Source: Brevundimonas abyssalis TAR-001 (GTDB lineage Bacteria; Pseudomonadota; Alphaproteobacteria; Caulobacterales; Caulobacteraceae). From it: DNA of 64,000 nucleotides. Shown piece after piece: positions 1 through 12,577 of this stretch. The notes under the pieces were generated by a model. That model did no database searches, was not told where the DNA came from, and saw nothing but the letters and a program-made list of their open reading frames with translations. The position numbers and the translations under genes were made by a program. The stretch spans positions 1 to 64,000 of the forward strand of contig NZ_BATC01000009.1 in assembly GCF_000466985.1 (NCBI RefSeq), read 5' to 3'. Each line of letters starts with the position of its first letter. Within the stretch, counting starts at the first letter, position 1.

Positions 1-150
1 CAGACCGGCCAGCAGGGCGGCAGGGATGAAGGCGGCGAGCAGGACCAGGGACATCCAGTTGGGAATGGTCATGGTGGTCAGATCGCGCACGCCCGCCAGA
101 ACGGCGATGACCGGCAGTATGGCGAGCAGGGCCCAGGTCAGGATGTCCAT
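1..150 (-). CDS. cpaA: Prepilin peptidase CpaA/TadV-like, N-terminal part (runs off left edge)
   Basis: Fifty N-terminal residues are visible, starting at the ATG whose complement is at 148-150. They form a hydrophobic first segment, then RDLTTMTIPNW, then a second hydrophobic segment. The D...T..IPNW pattern is the conserved first aspartate region of A24 prepilin peptidases of the CpaA/TadV group, inner-membrane proteases that cut the leader from Flp pilins. The pilin gene immediately upstream on the same strand supports this. No strong Shine-Dalgarno is seen. The rest of the gene, including the second catalytic aspartate, lies outside the window. Family call is firm from motif plus context; activity is inferred. 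Confidence 0.8.
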   Translation of the reverse strand, partial: MDILTWALLAILPVIAVLAGVRDLTTMTIPNWMSLVLLAAFIPAALLAGL

Positions 151-430
151 GCCGCCATGAGGACGATCACCGCTTAAGAACCCGTTTTCATCCCTCATGG
201 CGGACGGCGAGATGGGATCCCGACGCCGTCGGCTGGTCCCTTGATCCCGCATTTTTCCCGCCCGATCCCTTTCAGGACAAGGGATCGACGCCCTGGGCAA
301 CCCATTCTACGCCCCCTGCCCCAGGCGCCCTTATGATGGCCTCAGGGTTGCGTTCATTCAGGGAGGCGCCTGTCGAGTGAGACTCCATTGCACTGTTTTT
401 CGTGCGGACCGTCTCACCGCCGCCAGGGAG

Positions 431-488
431 GGATTTCAGACCATTCAGACAATTCAGACCCTGTTTTTTCGCTCGGAGTCTGAAATCC
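431..488. repeat. Intergenic hairpin-ended repeat, copy 1 of 2
   Basis: An 11-bp perfect inverted repeat (GGATTTCAGAC at 431-441, GTCTGAAATCC at 478-488) encloses TTCAGAC direct repeats and a C-T6 run. A clearly related copy lies at 26830-26886, far away and next to unrelated genes. The rest of 151-500 between cpaA and the pilA terminator shows no convincing gene. This looks like a small dispersed non-coding element; function unknown. Confidence 0.6.
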
Positions 489-505
489 GCATGGCCCAAA
501 CGAAA

Positions 506-531
506 GGGCCGCGGCGTTTCCGCCGCGGCCC
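506..531 (-). terminator. Rho-independent terminator of pilA
   Basis: An 11-bp perfect GC stem (506-516 pairs with 521-531, loop 517-520) lies 30 bases past the pilA stop. On the minus strand it is followed by TTTCGTTT, so it reads as an intrinsic terminator for pilA and separates it from cpaA. Confidence 0.8.
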
Positions 532-560
532 CTCGCATCTTTGGTGGTTCGCTTGGGCGT

Positions 561-746
561 TTAGCCTTCGCCGCCGCCGCCGCCGCCAACGGCCGTGGCG
601 ACCGAGTTGAAGGCGGTGCTCATGTTGCCGCCGAGCAGCTGCAGGGCGCCGATGATCACCACGGCGATGAGGGCGGCGATCAGACCGTATTCAATGGCCG
701 TGGCGCCGGACTCGTCTTTGGCGAACTTGTTGATGAACGTCTTCAT
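561..746 (-). CDS. pilA: Flp family type IVb pilin
   Basis: This 61-residue protein is the major pilin of a Tad/Flp pilus. A short positively charged leader ends at DESG, followed by ATAIEYGLIAALIAVVII: the G14/A15 junction is the class III prepilin cleavage site, with the conserved glutamate at position +5 and the hydrophobic assembly helix. The C-terminus is glycine-rich, with seven glycines near the end. The leader would be cut by the neighbouring CpaA. AAGAGGAAG precedes the ATG at a normal distance, so the start is secure. In Caulobacter pilA is CtrA-dependent, and CtrA-like boxes lie upstream at 851-930. A terminator follows at 506-531. Confidence 0.92.
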   Translation of the reverse strand: MKTFINKFAKDESGATAIEYGLIAALIAVVIIGALQLLGGNMSTAFNSVATAVGGGGGGEG

Positions 747-850
747 GTGAATCTTCCTCTTGAATTCTAGCGAGCAACTGTTCCCGTTCAGGGCCGCCGG
801 ATTGCCCGCCTGACCCCCGTTCTACGCAAACGAGAGTGGACCGGGTCATG

Positions 851-930
851 TTAATACCAAGTAAAATGGAAACGCACTTCCGGTGTTTTCTATAGTTAGC
901 GAGTATTTACCGTAAACACCTCTTAACCAT
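851..930. promoter_or_regulatory. Candidate CtrA boxes between pilA and the CpaC-like gene
   Basis: The AT-rich part of this 285-base divergent region contains TTAA-N7-TAAA at 851-865, TAAA-N6-TTAAC at 913-927 and TTAACCAT at 923-930. CtrA of Caulobacter binds TTAA-N7-TTAA, and TTAACCAT is a described half-site form. The cluster sits 105-185 bases upstream of pilA, in an otherwise GC-rich window. The match is by eye and the first two sites each deviate by one base. Confidence 0.45.
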
Positions 931-1031
931 GTCGTGGCGAGCGGGCGGACCTTCAGGATTTGTTGAGGGTTCGCGCACATGCTGCGGCCTTCTCACGCGC
1001 GCCCACGCGCCCTCTCGAATGAGACCGCCCC

Positions 1032-1442
1032 ATGCGTCTGCTCGCCCCGACCCTCGCCGCGGCCCTTCTGGCCGCCGCCGCCTTCCCCGCCCTGGCCCAG
1101 AACCGCGGGCTGGACGTGGAGATCGACCGGGCCCAGCGTATCCAGCTGCGCGGCGCGGCGTCGTCCGTCATCGTGGCCAACCCGGCGGTGGCCGATGTCA
1201 CCATGGTGGACGCCTCGACCCTCTATGTGACCGGGCGCGGCTACGGCTCCACCGAGGTGGTCGTCGTCGACGCCATCGGGCGCACCCTCTACCAGTCCGT
1301 GGTCACCGTGACCGCGCCGTCGAGCGGCCATGTCCGGGTCTGGCGCGGCGGAGCGGCGACGGAGATGTCCTGCGGCGCGGGCTGCGCGCCCAGCCAGCGT
1401 CAGGCGCCGGTCCCGACGTCCGTGCCCGACGGAACCCCCTGA
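1032..1442 (+). CDS. CpaC-related pilus assembly protein, N-terminal domain only
   Basis: A 136-residue exported protein: residues 1-22 form a signal peptide ending in ALA, then a domain of about 75 residues follows with DRAQRIQLRGAASSVIVANP and a TLYVTGRGYGSTEVVVVD segment. This is the small beta-rich domain found at the N-terminus of the outer-membrane secretin CpaC/RcpA (pilus-formation N-terminal family). The secretin domain itself is missing; the C-terminus is a short Pro/Ser-rich tail with two cysteines. Such stand-alone versions occur beside TadE-like genes in Caulobacterales. It probably acts in the periplasm at the pilus secretin, which is inference. Confidence 0.75.
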   Translation: MRLLAPTLAAALLAAAAFPALAQNRGLDVEIDRAQRIQLRGAASSVIVANPAVADVTMVDASTLYVTGRGYGSTEVVVVDAIGRTLYQSVVTVTAPSSGHVRVWRGGAATEMSCGAGCAPSQRQAPVPTSVPDGTP

Positions 1443-1461
1443 CGCCGGATCGGGGGCAAGC

Positions 1462-2007
1462 ATGATGCAAGGATCACGATCAAGACTGCGGGGCCTGAAA
1501 CGCTTCCGCCGCGACCAGGGCGGAGCGACGGCCATCGAGTTCGCCTTCGTGGCCGCTCCCTTCTTCTTCATGATGTTCGCCCTGATCGAACTGGGCGTTC
1601 TGTTCGTCATGGACGTGACCCTGGAGACCGCGGTCAGCCAGACCGGCCGGCTGGTGCGCACCGGACAGGCGCACGAACGGGCCATGAGCGTCTCGCAATT
1701 CCGGCAGGAAGTCTGCGCCCGCATGGGCGTGTTCGAAAGCCAGTGCACGGATCGCCTGCTGGTGGACGTGCGGGTGATACCCCGCTTCACCGGCCAGACC
1801 CCGCCCGATCCTGTCGACGAGAACGGCGAACTGTCCGAGAGCGGCCTGCTGTTCGCCATCGGCGGGCCCCGCGACATCATCCTCGTCAGCGCCTGGTATC
1901 CCCAGCCGCTCTTCACGCCCCTGGTGTCCCAGGGCGCGGAGCGTGTGGCGGGCCAGAGGGTGCTGAACGTGACCACCGCCTTCCGCAACGAGCCGTTCGG
2001 ATCATGA
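1462..2007 (+). CDS. TadE-like pilus assembly protein
   Basis: A 181-residue protein with basic residues followed by RRDQGGATAIEFAFVAAPFF, the prepilin-like GG/ATAIEF cleavage and transmembrane segment of TadE/TadG pseudopilins. The remaining ~140 residues would be periplasmic. The reading frame is open further upstream, but the ATG at 1462 directly precedes the basic leader and lies just after the previous gene. It overlaps the next TadE-like gene by four bases (ATGA), implying translational coupling. Role: minor pilin or envelope component of the Flp pilus. Confidence 0.85.
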   Translation: MMQGSRSRLRGLKRFRRDQGGATAIEFAFVAAPFFFMMFALIELGVLFVMDVTLETAVSQTGRLVRTGQAHERAMSVSQFRQEVCARMGVFESQCTDRLLVDVRVIPRFTGQTPPDPVDENGELSESGLLFAIGGPRDIILVSAWYPQPLFTPLVSQGAERVAGQRVLNVTTAFRNEPFGS

Positions 2008-2554
2008 GGCGCGTCCGGGACGACAGGGGCTTCCTGACGCGCCTGCGAGGCGACCGTCGCGGCGTATCGGCGGTGGAGTTCGCGCTGATCGCCCCGGTGA
2101 TCCTCCTGTTCTACTTCGGCCTGGCCGAGTTCTGTCAGGCCTTCATGGCCCAGAAACGCATGGGCCGCACCGCCGCCACCGTGGCGGACCTCGTCACCCA
2201 GAACGAGACGGTCACCGTGGCCGACGTGGCCGACGTGTTCGAGGTGGGGCGGCTGATGATGCGCCCCTTCCCGTCCACGCCGCTGGAGCAGCGGGTCACC
2301 GCCCTCACCCGTGAGGCCGACGGCCAGGTGCGCGTGGACTGTCCCGGGCCCAGGGCATGACCGCGCGGGGCGCCGGCTCCACCGTGGAGATTCCCGATGG
2401 CCTGATCGCCGCGGACGAGAGCCTGGTGATGACCGAGATCACCTACGACTATGAATCCCCCTTCGGCGAACTGCTGCCGGGCCTGACCCGCTTCAGCCAT
2501 ACCTACTATCTGCGTCCGCGCAAGGTGGAGCAGGTGGCCTGCACCGACTGCTGA
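2004..2554 (+). pseudogene. Second TadE-like protein, interrupted by a one-base frameshift
   Basis: The first part (2004-2360) starts with basic residues and RRGVSAVEFALIAPVILLFY, a TadE-like cleavage and membrane segment. The frame breaks near 2341: adding one base after GGACTG restores WSRAQG and continues as VEIPDGLIAADESLVMTEIT to a stop at 2554, giving 183 residues. The 3' part keeps coding character and ends with VEQVACTDC. As many genes in the first 27 kb, including essential ones, show the same one-base loss, a sequencing error is more likely than real decay. Coupled to the preceding TadE-like gene by ATGA. Confidence 0.75.
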
Positions 2555-2609
2555 CCGGAATCGGCGCCGCCCCCTGTCATCCTTCGCCGCCCGGCATTAG
2601 ATAGGCGGC

Positions 2610-2939
2610 ATGAAGGACCTCAACGAACTGATGAAACAGGCCCAGGCCATGCAGCAGAAGCTGCAGGACGCCCAGGCCAGGATGGCGGAATCCTCGGCCG
2701 AGGGCACCTCGGGCGGCGGTCTGGTCACCGTGGCCCTCAAGGGCGCCGGCGAGATCACCCGCATCGTCATCGACGACAGCCTGATGGCGCCCGGCGAGGG
2801 GGAAATCCTGGCTGACCTGATCGTGGCCGCCCACGCCGACGCCAGGCGCAAGCTGGACGCGGTCAACGCCGAGCTGATGCGCGAGGCCGCCGGTCCCATG
2901 GCGGGCATGAACATCCCCGGCATGCCCAAACTGTTCTGA
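2610..2939 (+). CDS. ebfC: YbaB/EbfC family nucleoid-associated protein
   Basis: This 109-residue protein has the family layout: an N-terminal helix (MKDLNELMKQAQAMQQKLQD), a central beta part with GGGLVTVALKGAGEITRI, and a C-terminal helix rich in Ala/Asp (LIVAAHADARRKL). Members form dimers that bind DNA and shape the nucleoid. It lies six bases upstream of recR, the usual pairing in bacteria; dnaX, which often precedes it, is not here. Length and motif match the family well. Confidence 0.92.
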   Translation: MKDLNELMKQAQAMQQKLQDAQARMAESSAEGTSGGGLVTVALKGAGEITRIVIDDSLMAPGEGEILADLIVAAHADARRKLDAVNAELMREAAGPMAGMNIPGMPKLF

Positions 2940-2945
2940 CGCCCC

Positions 2946-3548
2946 ATGGCCGCGTCCGCCGGACCCGAGATCGAGCGCCTGATCGGCCTGCTGGCCAAGC
3001 TGCCCGGCATGGGTCCGCGCTCGGCCCGCCGCGCGGCCCTGGCCTTGCTGAAACGGCGCGAACAGCTGCTTGAGCCTCTGGCCGCCTCGCTGGCCGAGAC
3101 CGCGGCCAAGGTGCGCTCCTGTTCGGTCTGCGGCGCGCCCGACACGCGCGATCCCTGCTCCATCTGCGCCGACACGGGACGCGACGGGGGCCTGATCTGC
3201 GTGGTTGAGGAGGCTGGCGCCCTGTGGGCCATGGAGCGGTCCGGCGCCTTCCGCGGCAAATATCATGTGCTGGGCGGCCTGCTGTCGGCGCTGGACGGTG
3301 TCGGGCCCGAGGCCCTGCGCATCAGCGAACTGATCGGCCGGGCCCGCGAAGGCGCGGTCAAGGAGGTGGTGCTGGCCCTGCCCGCCACCGTCGACGGCCA
3401 GACCACCGCCCACTATCTGGCCGACCGCCTGTCCGGAACCGAGGTCCAGATCACCAGCCTGGCCCGCGGCGTGCCCGTCGGCGGCGAGCTGGACTGGCTG
3501 GATGACGGCACCATCGTCCAGGCCATGCGTCAGCGCCGCCCCGCCTGA
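2946..3548 (+). CDS. recR: Recombination mediator RecR
   Basis: A 200-residue protein, normal for RecR. Residues 8-25 hold the helix-hairpin-helix (LIGLLAKLPGMGPRSARR). A C4 zinc motif follows (CSVCGAPDTRDPCSIC, about 58-73), then a Toprim domain with CVVEE at about 85-89 and a Walker-B-like C-terminus with PVGGELDWLDDGT. RecR works with RecF/RecO to load RecA at gaps. It forms an operon with ebfC and is closed by a bidirectional terminator at 3570-3595. Confidence 0.95.
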   Translation: MAASAGPEIERLIGLLAKLPGMGPRSARRAALALLKRREQLLEPLAASLAETAAKVRSCSVCGAPDTRDPCSICADTGRDGGLICVVEEAGALWAMERSGAFRGKYHVLGGLLSALDGVGPEALRISELIGRAREGAVKEVVLALPATVDGQTTAHYLADRLSGTEVQITSLARGVPVGGELDWLDDGTIVQAMRQRRPA

Positions 3549-3569
3549 CCCGGAGGCGGCGCACGAAAA

Positions 3570-3595
3570 AGCCCCGCGCCGAGCGACGCGGGGCT
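3570..3595. terminator. Bidirectional terminator between recR and atpC
   Basis: A 9-bp perfect stem (AGCCCCGCG at 3570-3578, CGCGGGGCT at 3587-3595) with an 8-base loop lies between convergent recR and atpC. It is preceded by AAAA and followed by CTTGT, so it can serve both strands. Confidence 0.8.
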
Positions 3596-3620
3596 CTTGT
3601 CGTCTGATCGAAACCTCGCC

Positions 3621-3890
3621 TCAGCCGGCGGCGATCTCGGCGGCTTCCTCGGCCAGGATGGTCAGGCCCGACGCGTTGACGTCAGCGAAACCGCCCTTGA
3701 CCTCGAACCGGCGCACGCCCTTGGCGTCATAGACCGTGACCGGTCCTTCGCGCAGGGCGGTCATGAACGGCGCGTGCTCGGGCAGGACGCCGAAGTCGCC
3801 CTCCACGCCCGGCGCGTCCACCTGATCCACCTGGCCCGAAAAGACCTCGCGCTCGGGCGACACCAACGAGAAGTTCAGTTTCCCGGCCAT
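3621..3890 (-). CDS. atpC: F1 ATP synthase epsilon subunit, short form
   Basis: From the ATG complement at 3888-3890 the protein is 89 residues (MAGKLNFSLVSPEREVFSG...), an N-terminal beta-sandwich with GDFGVLPEHAPFM, the signature of epsilon. The C-terminal helical hairpin of about 45 residues that many epsilon subunits use to inhibit ATP hydrolysis is missing; short epsilon is usual in this bacterial group. A TTG six bases upstream is also in frame, but the ATG two bases after the atpD stop fits better. Last gene of the atpHAGDC operon. Confidence 0.93.
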   Translation of the reverse strand: MAGKLNFSLVSPEREVFSGQVDQVDAPGVEGDFGVLPEHAPFMTALREGPVTVYDAKGVRRFEVKGGFADVNASGLTILAEEAAEIAAG

Positions 3891-3892
3891 GA

Positions 3893-6388
<2,496 letters not shown>

Positions 6389-6418
6389 CCGGCGTTACTC
6401 TCTAATGCTTTCCGGGGC

Positions 6419-8004
<1,586 letters not shown>

Positions 8005-8024
8005 CTAAGAATGGATTTTTGCGG

Positions 8025-8579
8025 TCAGGCCCGGCGAAGGGCGAACTTCATCTGGTCGAGCTTGGTCTTCAGCGAGGCGTCGTAAAGCTTCGAGCCCACC
8101 TTGACCTTGAGACCACCCAGAAGCGCCGGATCGACGCGGGCGGTCAGTTCGGGGTCTTGGCCCAAGGCGCCCTTCAGGGCGGCCTTGACGGCGCTGATCT
8201 GTTTGGCGGCCAGCGGCTTGGCCGAAACCACCTCGGCGGACACCACGCCGGTGTGACGGGCGTACAGGGCCTCAAAAGCGGCCATCGCGCCGGTCAGGTC
8301 TGCAGCGCGCCCGTTGGCGGCCATCAGGCCCAGAAAATTCTTCGTGGTCCGGTCGAACTGCGCCTTGTCGGCGATCGCCTCCAGACCCTTCTGCTGGTCC
8401 TCGGCCGGAATCACCGGCGAGGTGGCCAGACGGCGCAGGTCGGCGCTCTCGATCCAGGCAGCCTTCAAGCTGCGCAGGTCATCGCGCACGGCGTCCAGCC
8501 GCTTGTTTTCATTGGCGAGATCGAACAACGCCTGAGCGTAGCGTTCGCCGACTTCCGTCGATCTGAAATCTTCAGCCAC
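8025..8579 (-). CDS. atpH: F1 ATP synthase delta subunit
   Basis: 184 residues: VGERYAQALFDLANENKRLD at the N-terminus and VDPALLGGLKVKVGSKLYD near the C-terminus are characteristic of delta/OSCP, which links F1 to the peripheral stalk. First gene of atpHAGDC; F0 genes are absent, as usual in alphaproteobacteria where F0 and F1 form separate operons. The leader upstream carries a perfect hairpin at 8616-8637. Confidence 0.95.
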   Translation of the reverse strand: MAEDFRSTEVGERYAQALFDLANENKRLDAVRDDLRSLKAAWIESADLRRLATSPVIPAEDQQKGLEAIADKAQFDRTTKNFLGLMAANGRAADLTGAMAAFEALYARHTGVVSAEVVSAKPLAAKQISAVKAALKGALGQDPELTARVDPALLGGLKVKVGSKLYDASLKTKLDQMKFALRRA

Positions 8580-8615
8580 TTATAAGGTCCGCCGGGTCGA
8601 AGCGTTTGGGTCGTC

Positions 8616-8637
8616 GCCGGAACGGGGTCGTTCCGGC
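8616..8637 (-). promoter_or_regulatory. Perfect hairpin in the atp operon leader
   Basis: GCCGGAACG (8616-8624) and CGTTCCGGC (8629-8637) form a 9-bp stem with a 4-base loop, 37 bases upstream of the atpH start. It could be a leader structure or an operator. No T-run follows, so it does not look like a terminator. Confidence 0.35.
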
Positions 8638-8724
8638 CAAAGGCTTGGATTGCTTGATGAAAGCACGCAGGGGCGAGATCCGTCCGAACCCCGCCTCTGG
8701 CAAGCCGGGCGCCTGTTAGCATGG

Positions 8725-8754
8725 GCCTCGCCGCCCCGCAACCGAGGCGGGGCG
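8725..8754 (+). promoter_or_regulatory. Two mutually exclusive stems upstream of terC
   Basis: GCCTCG/CGAGGC (8725-8730 with 8743-8748) and CGCCCCG/CGGGGCG (8732-8738 with 8748-8754) use overlapping bases, so only one stem can form fully. They lie about 120 bases before terC. TerC-family genes are often under yybP-ykoY manganese riboswitches, but I do not see that consensus here. The rest of 8580-8872 has no gene that I can support. Confidence 0.3.
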
Positions 8755-8872
8755 CCGCATCCGGCTCAGAGAGCGATATCGGGAACCCGGATGCACTGGC
8801 GACATTGTCTTCGCCTTGGTATCCCACCTTACTGGAGCGCACTTCCGCGTCTGACCGGAACCTCGACCCTCG

Positions 8873-9669
8873 ATGGAAGATCTTTCCTCTTACCTTCTGA
8901 CCCTGCTGGCTGATCCAGCCGCCTGGGCCGCCCTCATCACCCTCATCGTCATGGAGGTGGTGCTGGGGATCGACAACCTGATCTTCATCTCGATCCTGTC
9001 CAACAAGCTGCCCGCCGAGCATCGCTCGCGGGTGCGGCGCATCGGCATCTCCCTGGCCCTGATCATGCGTCTGGTGCTGCTGTCCACCATCGCCTGGATC
9101 GTGACCCTCACAGCCCCGCTCTTCAGCGTGTTCGGCAACGAGTTCTCGTGGAAGGACCTGATCCTGATCGCGGGCGGCCTGTTCCTGGTGTGGAAGGCCA
9201 CCAAGGAGATTCACCACTCGGTGGACCCCGCGTCCGGCGACATCTGCTGGAGAAGGACAAGGCCGATGTGGTCATCAGCAACATCGGCGGCGCGATCTTC
9301 CAGATCATCCTGCTGGACCTGGTGTTCTCCATCGACTCCATCCTGACGGCCGTGGGCATGACCGAGCATCTGCCGATCATGGTCATCGCGGTTCTGGTGG
9401 CCATCGCGGTGATGCTGCTGGCGGCCGATCCGTTGGGCGAGTTCATCCACAAGAACCCCACCGTGGTCATGCTGGCCCTCGGCTTCCTGCTGATGATCGG
9501 CATGGTGCTGATCGCCGAAGGCTTCGGCGCCCATGTGCCCAAGGGCTACATCTATGCGGCCATGGCCTTCTCCGCAGGGGTCGAGGCCCTGAACATGTGG
9601 CAGCGGAAATCCCACGAGCGAAAGGCCGCGGCCCGAACCGCCGCGAGCGGCGGCGATCCGTCGATCTGA
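8873..9669 (+). CDS. terC: TerC family integral membrane protein (one-base frameshift)
   Basis: Repaired length is 265 residues with about seven membrane segments. [20 protein letters not shown] carries the family motif E-V-V-L-G-x-D-N, and the second half repeats it as [13 protein letters not shown]; the acidic residues are thought to bind metal. The frame breaks near 9230: adding one G gives [18 protein letters not shown]. TerC proteins are linked to tellurite resistance and to manganese export during protein secretion. No CBS or CorC domain is attached. Convergent with priA. Confidence 0.85.
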
Positions 9670-9681
9670 GGCGGCGGCCCC

Positions 9682-11843
9682 CTACAGGAAGCTGTAGGGG
9701 TCCACGTCCACCGACAGGCGCACCGAGGACGGGATCTTCACCCGCGCCAGCCAGCGCGCAGGAAGGCCTGAAGGTCCACGTCCCGGTCGGCCCGGACCAG
9801 CAGCCGTTTCCTGCGTCGCCCGCGCACCAGCGCCAGCGGGGCGTCGGCGGGGCCGTAGACCTCCAGCCGCTCGGCATTGGGAATGGCGGCGGCCAGATCG
9901 GCGGCCGCCTTCTCCACCGCCTCGGCCTTTTCGCCGGACAGGATCAGCGCCGCCAGCCGGCCGTGGGGCGGCAGGGACGCGGCCTCCCGCTCGGCGATCT
10001 CGGTCTGCATGAACGCCTCCCGGTCCCCCGCCGCCAGCGCCTGAAGCACCGGATGCTCCGGCGTCCAGGTCTGCAGCAGGGCCCGGCCCGGCCGGTCGGC
10101 CCGTCCCGCCCGGCCCGTGGCCTGGGTCAGCAGCTGGAAGGTGCGCTCGGCCGCGCGCAGGTCGCCGCCCCGCAGGCCCAGATCGGCGTCCACCACCCCC
10201 ACCAGGGTCAGGCGGGGAAAGTTGTGCCCCTTCGCCGCCGCCTGGGTGGCCACCAGAATGTCGATGCCGCCCTCGGCCATGGTCTCGATCAGGGCCCGGG
10301 CGCTCTTGCCGTCCGGCACGGTGTCAGAGCTGAACACCGCCGTGCGCGCGTCCGGGAACAGGCCGCGCACCTCCTCCTCCACCCGCTCCACGCCCGGGCC
10401 CACGGGCACCAGGGTGTCGGCCGCCCCGCAGGCCGGGCAGGTCTTCGGCTTCGTCATGGAGAAGCCGGTCAGGTGGCACACCAGCCGCCCGGTGTAGCGA
10501 TGCTCCACCAGCCACGAATCCGTATCCGGCGCCGTCAGCCGGTGCCCGCAGGCCCGGCACAGCACCACCGGCGCATAGCCCCGCCGGTTCAGGAACAGCA
10601 GCACCTGCTCGCCCCGCCCCAGGGTCTCGATCATGGCCTCGCGCAGGGGCTGGGACAGCCAGGTCTGGGGGTCGGGCGGAGCCTGCCGCAGGTCGATCAG
10701 GGCGATGGACGGCATCACCGCCGCCCCGTGCCGCGCCGACAGCCGGAGCCAGCCGTAGCGGCCCTGCCGCGCATTGGTCAGGGTCTCCAGCGACGGGGTG
10801 GCCGAGGCCAGCACCACGGCCGCGCTTTCGATCCGGGCGCGCGCCACGGCCAGGTCGCGGGCGTGATAGATCAGGCCCTCCTCTTGCTTGAACGAGCCAT
10901 CGTGCTCCTCGTCCACCACCAGCAGGCGCAGATTGACGAAGGGCAGGAACAGGGCCGACCGGGCCCCCACCACGATGTTGCAGCGGCCGGCGGCCACCGC
11001 CTCCCAGACCTGACGACGGCGCGGGCCGGGCACGCCGGAATGCCATTCGGCCGGCAGGGCGCCGAAACGGTCGGCGATGCGCGCGATCACCGCCTGGGTC
11101 AGGGCGATTTCGGGCAGCAGGATCAGGATCTGGGCGTCCGGCTCGACCTTCAGCAGCCGGGCCATGGCCTCCAGATAGGCCTCGGTCTTGCCCGAGCCCG
11201 TGACCCCGTCCAGCAGGAACGGCGCGAAGGCGCGGGTCGCCACCGCCTCGGCCAGCACATCGGCCGCCGCCGCCTGATCGGCGTTCAGGGTCGCGGGCGC
11301 ATGACCCGGATCGGGCGGATCGAACCCGGCCTCCGCCGCGATCTCGATGACCTCCAGCACGCCCTCGTCCGTCAGACCCTTGACCACCCCCGAGGACACC
11401 CCCGCCGCCCGGGCCAGGTCCGCGCCGGTCATGGCCTTGTCGCCCAGGGCCTCCAGCACCGCATCACGGGCGGGCGTGGCGCGGGCGGGGACACGGTCGC
11501 CCACCCGGCGCACCCGGCGCTCGGGCCGGGGCGGCGGGCTGCGCAGGCCCTTGACCGCCATGGCCGCCATCTCGCCCGGCGGGCTCAGCGTCCAGCGGGC
11601 GGCCCATTCCACGAAAGCCAGGGTTCGGGGCGGCAGAGGCGGGTCGTCCAGCCGATGATCCACCGCCTTCAGACGACGGTTGGACCCGGTCGTCTCGCGC
11701 ACCTCCGACACGACACCCCGCACCAGCCGGGGGCCCAGCGGCACCGCCACATGGTCCCCCGGGGCGAGCGTCAGGCCCTCCGGCGCCTCGTAGTCGAAGG
11801 CTTCGGGCACCGGCAGGGGAATCAGGACGGCGGCGATGATCAT
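9682..11843 (-). CDS. priA: Primosomal helicase PriA (one-base frameshift near the 3' end)
   Basis: Start MIIAAVLIPLPVPEAFDYEA at 11843; repaired length 720 residues. A PriA N-terminal DNA-binding domain is followed by P-loop GVTGSGKTE, DEEHDGSFKQ (DEAH-like box), the zinc-binding cysteine region (CRACGHRL ... CPACG) and AAKGHNFPRLTLVGVVDAD. Near 9754 the frame breaks; adding one base turns RAGWRG-stop into RAWLARVKIPSSVRL and ends in the family tail DVDPYSFL at 9682. PriA restarts stalled replication forks. The frame stays open far upstream of 11843, across the opposite gene, which I treat as chance. Confidence 0.93.
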
Positions 11844-11888
11844 GCCGCACGCTCGCACAAGCCGCGATGATCCGCTAAAGGGCGAGCC

Positions 11889-12542
11889 ATGAAACTCTTC
11901 CTCGACACAGCCGACGTCGCCGTCATCAAGGACATGGTCCCCACCGGCATGGTGGACGGCGTCACCACCAATCCATCCCTGATCGCCAAATCCGGTCGCA
12001 ACATCGCCGAGGTCATCGCCGAGATTTGCGCCCTCGTCGAGGGGCCCATTTCCGCCGAAGCCGTGGCCGTGGACTTCGAGACCATGGTCAAGGAAGGCGA
12101 CAAGCTGGCCGCCATCGCCGACAATGTGGTGGTCAAGCTGCCCCTGACCTGGGACGGGCTGCGGGCCTGCCGCGCCTTCACCGACAAGGGCATAAAGACC
12201 AACGTCACCCTGTGCTTCTCCGCAGCCCAGGCCATGCTGGCGGCCAAGGCCGGCGCCACCTTCATCTCGCCCTTCGTGGGCCGGCTTGAGGATCACGGCG
12301 CGGACGGCATCGGCCTGCTGGAGGAAATCCGCGTCCTTTACGACGTGCACGGCTTCGAGACCGAAATCCTCGCCGCCTCCCTGCGCAATCCGGCCCATGT
12401 CTCGGCCGCGGCCCTGGCCGGCGCCGACGCCGCGACCCTGCCGCCGGACGTTTTGAAGGCCCTGGTCAAGCATCCCTTAACCGACAAGGGGCTTGATCAA
12501 TTCCTGGCCGACTGGGGCAAGACGGGACAATCCATCCTGTAA
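11889..12542 (+). CDS. Transaldolase / fructose-6-phosphate aldolase family protein
   Basis: 217 residues, the size of the short TalC/FSA-type family. [30 protein letters not shown] and the Schiff-base lysine region [16 protein letters not shown] are clear, as is [20 protein letters not shown]. The enzyme works in the cytoplasm on sugar phosphates; whether it is transaldolase or fructose-6-phosphate aldolase cannot be decided by eye. Divergent from priA with 45 bases between the starts, and upstream of DUF484-xerC, an order common in Caulobacterales. Confidence 0.9.
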   Translation: MKLFLDTADVAVIKDMVPTGMVDGVTTNPSLIAKSGRNIAEVIAEICALVEGPISAEAVAVDFETMVKEGDKLAAIADNVVVKLPLTWDGLRACRAFTDKGIKTNVTLCFSAAQAMLAAKAGATFISPFVGRLEDHGADGIGLLEEIRVLYDVHGFETEILAASLRNPAHVSAAALAGADAATLPPDVLKALVKHPLTDKGLDQFLADWGKTGQSIL

Positions 12543-12548
12543 TCCCCG

Positions 12549-12571
12549 CTCCGGCTTCATTCGAGCCGGAG
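12549..12571 (+). promoter_or_regulatory. Hairpin containing the ribosome binding site of the DUF484 gene
   Basis: CTCCGGCT (12549-12556) and AGCCGGAG (12564-12571) form an 8-bp stem with a 7-base loop. The only Shine-Dalgarno for the GTG start at 12578, GGAG at 12568-12571, is inside the 3' arm, so folding could block translation. It may also act as a weak terminator after the transaldolase gene. Confidence 0.4.
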
Positions 12572-12577
12572 ATCGTC

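Noticed and set aside
272-610. Short frames on both strands near the first hairpin repeat
   Set aside because: They cover the repeat and the pilA terminator, and no ribosome binding site is present.
8580-8872. yybP-ykoY manganese riboswitch upstream of terC
   Set aside because: The conserved core sequence of that riboswitch was not found; only generic stems are present.
9597-11870. 757-codon plus-strand frame opposite priA
   Set aside because: Antisense shadow: composition dominated by Arg, Gly, His and Pro with no recognisable domain.
11844-12473. In-frame upstream extension of priA by about 210 codons
   Set aside because: It lies antisense to the transaldolase gene, has no homology-like content, and the typical PriA start MIIAAVLIPLP is at 11843.
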